A stretch of 30,810 nt of DNA from a virus. The notes under the pieces are model-generated. The model was not told where the DNA came from. It made no database searches and was given only the letters and a program-made list of their open reading frames with translations. The stretch spans positions 1-30,810 of the IMG/VR virus record IMGVR_UViG_3300021246_000048; one strand, written 5' to 3'. Positions 29,452 to 30,810 of the stretch are shown in pieces. How positions within the stretch are numbered: the first letter of the stretch is position 1; each line of letters opens with the position of its first letter. Both the position numbers and the translations under genes were made by a program.

Positions 29452-29742
29452 TTATAGACTTTTATCATTAATGAATGTCTGCAATGCTCCCATAATTGTA
29501 ACTGCTGCGTTTATAGCATCTGCATCCCCACTTTCAAAAACATCCATGTAAGTTATAGGAATAGAATTATCAGGAAGGCTTTCACTACTACCATCAGGAA
29601 GCACTCTATAAGGTGTTAACCTCATAGCTACACTACCACCTATATCAGTTGGTTTAACTAATGGTGATATGGCTAAATTTACCATAAAATATGGGTAAAC
29701 ATTCCCATCTACTTCTATTGGATTTGTACTTGTAATTGGCAT
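29452..29742 (-). CDS. 96-aa structural protein candidate
   Basis: The translation begins MPITSTNPIEVDGNVYPYFM and ends VTIMGALQTFINDKSL. It is a beta-rich N-terminal half followed by a helix. It lies between the two large tail genes, three and four bases from them. The VDGNVYPYFMVNLAISP stretch has an extended-strand look. A tail or baseplate accessory role is inferred only from position. Confidence 0.6.
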   Translation of the reverse strand: MPITSTNPIEVDGNVYPYFMVNLAISPLVKPTDIGGSVAMRLTPYRVLPDGSSESLPDNSIPITYMDVFESGDADAINAAVTIMGALQTFINDKSL

Positions 29743-29746
29743 AATC

Positions 29747-30810
29747 TTATATATAAATTGCTGATTCTCTATTTGTCCAAGCTACGTTTGTAGCAGTTGC
29801 AATGGTTATTGCTCCACTATATGATATTGTTAATCTTGTTATTGTCCATACTGCTGAGCTTTCACTCACTCCAGTTCCTAAAGCTACACCACAATAATTA
29901 ATATTGTTGTTTGTAGAGTTGTTTGCGTTTCTTCTTGTAGAAGCACTCATATACTGAGGTATATTTAATGCTCCTGTACCTGAGTTATAAGTAGCAGGAC
30001 CACTAAAACCTGTAGTGGTTAAAGAGGTCATTCCTGTTCCTGCCATTATACCACTCTGCTGTGTTACTGTTAGCACCACAGAAGCAGTAGATGGAGGAGG
30101 ACTACCTGCAGGTTCAAAATTTATATATACAGATGTATCTTTTGTACTCCATACAAATTCATAATAATCTCCTGCAATAGGATCAAGTAAAAAATTCCAA
30201 GAAGGAAGGGTGTGTCCATCAGCAGATCCATGTTTTTTAGGAACTGATACAACACCTGCAGATCCAGGTACATCTACACCATTCTTTCTAAGCCATATTG
30301 TTACATCTTGCTCTGATGATGTTGGATTAGTAAACTGTGCAGACCATTGAATATTATATATTCCTGTATTTGCTATTGTAACTCTTGAACCACTAACTAC
30401 TGTAACTCCATTAGATAAATCAGTTACACCTAATAACATTGGGTAACCTGTATTAATTACAGCAGCAAACTGATCTGTTACATCAGAGAATGCTCCATAA
30501 TAACCTGTAGGTGTTGCAGCAGTATTTGTTCCCCATTTTAATCCTGTGCTTGTAGAGCTATCTGCTAAAAGAACTTGTGTATCAAGTCCTATAGGAAGTC
30601 TTGTGTCTACAGTAGCATTTCTAACAAATATATCTCCTTTAGTTGTAAGAGGAGATGTATATGTAGCTGTGTTTGTTAATGTTCCTCCTGATAAACTTAA
30701 TCCTGTCCCTATAGTTATCTCTTCCATCACTCCTGTACCTGCTGTACTTCTACCAATAAGTTTATTAGTAGACATAGATGTAGAAATTACAGGTGTTGTT
30801 CCTCCTGAAG
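29747..30810 (-). CDS. Tail-fibre-like protein, 5' end beyond window
   Basis: The frame runs open through the window edge: upstream of the first ATG (30775) the reading continues as SGGTTPVISTS before MSTNKLIGRSTAGTGVMEEI. The true start is thus outside the window, and the visible part is about 354 residues. The GRSTAGTGVMEEITIGTGLS stretch is typical of phage fibre repeat or linker regions. Residues about 90-240 (counted from the ATG at 30775) resemble a C1q/TNF-like jelly-roll (YYGAFSDVTDQFAA to VVLTVTQQSG), often a receptor-binding head. It heads the visible minus-strand structural block. Confidence 0.75.
   Translation of the reverse strand, partial: SGGTTPVISTSMSTNKLIGRSTAGTGVMEEITIGTGLSLSGGTLTNTATYTSPLTTKGDIFVRNATVDTRLPIGLDTQVLLADSSTSTGLKWGTNTAATPTGYYGAFSDVTDQFAAVINTGYPMLLGVTDLSNGVTVVSGSRVTIANTGIYNIQWSAQFTNPTSSEQDVTIWLRKNGVDVPGSAGVVSVPKKHGSADGHTLPSWNFLLDPIAGDYYEFVWSTKDTSVYINFEPAGSPPPSTASVVLTVTQQSGIMAGTGMTSLTTTGFSGPATYNSGTGALNIPQYMSASTRRNANNSTNNNINYCGVALGTGVSESSAVWTITRLTISYSGAITIATATNVAWTNRESAIYI

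Overview
This window is a dense, AT-rich piece of a tailed double-stranded DNA phage genome (Caudoviricetes). Almost every base is coding, genes are short and overlap by 1-17 nt, and no host-type metabolic genes or tRNAs are seen. Most start codons follow A-rich leaders such as 'aaaattATG' or 'aaacaATG' without a clear Shine-Dalgarno sequence. Several spacers carry the TAnnTTTG element known as the -7 box of Bacteroidota promoters. Together these point to a Bacteroidota host (inference). The gene content looks environmental (DUF6321-like, DUF932-like, GT6 and RecA genes together), but no close relative can be named from sequence alone.

Layout. Plus strand, 1-14850: a replication, recombination and nucleotide block. 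It holds a candidate ssDNA-binding protein, a degenerate CHC2/Toprim primase-like protein, a DUF932-like protein ending in a sliding-clamp-type motif, a uracil-DNA glycosylase homologue with an altered catalytic motif, an rIIA/rIIB-like pair, an HNH protein, a dNMP kinase, a calcineurin-like phosphatase, a PD-(D/E)XK exonuclease and many small unknown genes. Plus strand, 15001-19369: RecA under its own candidate promoter, then a MazG-like pyrophosphohydrolase, an HNH protein, a GroES-like protein and a three-gene glycan cassette (GT6 glycosyltransferase, LpxA-like acyltransferase, GT2 glycosyltransferase). A two-way terminator at 19373-19404 separates this from the minus-strand block.

Minus strand, 30810 down to 19437: virion and late genes. 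In transcription order these are a tail-fibre-like protein cut by the window edge, a small structural candidate, a large adhesin with F5/8C-like and beta-helix-like parts, a membrane protein, and a duplicated 'long gene then short poly-Thr-tailed paralogue' arrangement around a glycosyltransferase. They are followed by a ferritin-like protein, small unknown genes, and a run of very lysine-rich small proteins interrupted by three free-standing homing-type endonucleases (HNH, GIY-YIG with NUMOD3, GIY-YIG).

The features most worth a second look are the GT6 enzyme, the poly-Thr short paralogues beside a glycosyltransferase, the active-site changes in the primase-like and UDG-like proteins, the TAnnTTTG boxes placed in hairpin loops, and the lysine-rich cluster. 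No CRISPR array, tRNA, insertion sequence or origin was recognised. No stretch longer than about 185 bases lacks a gene.
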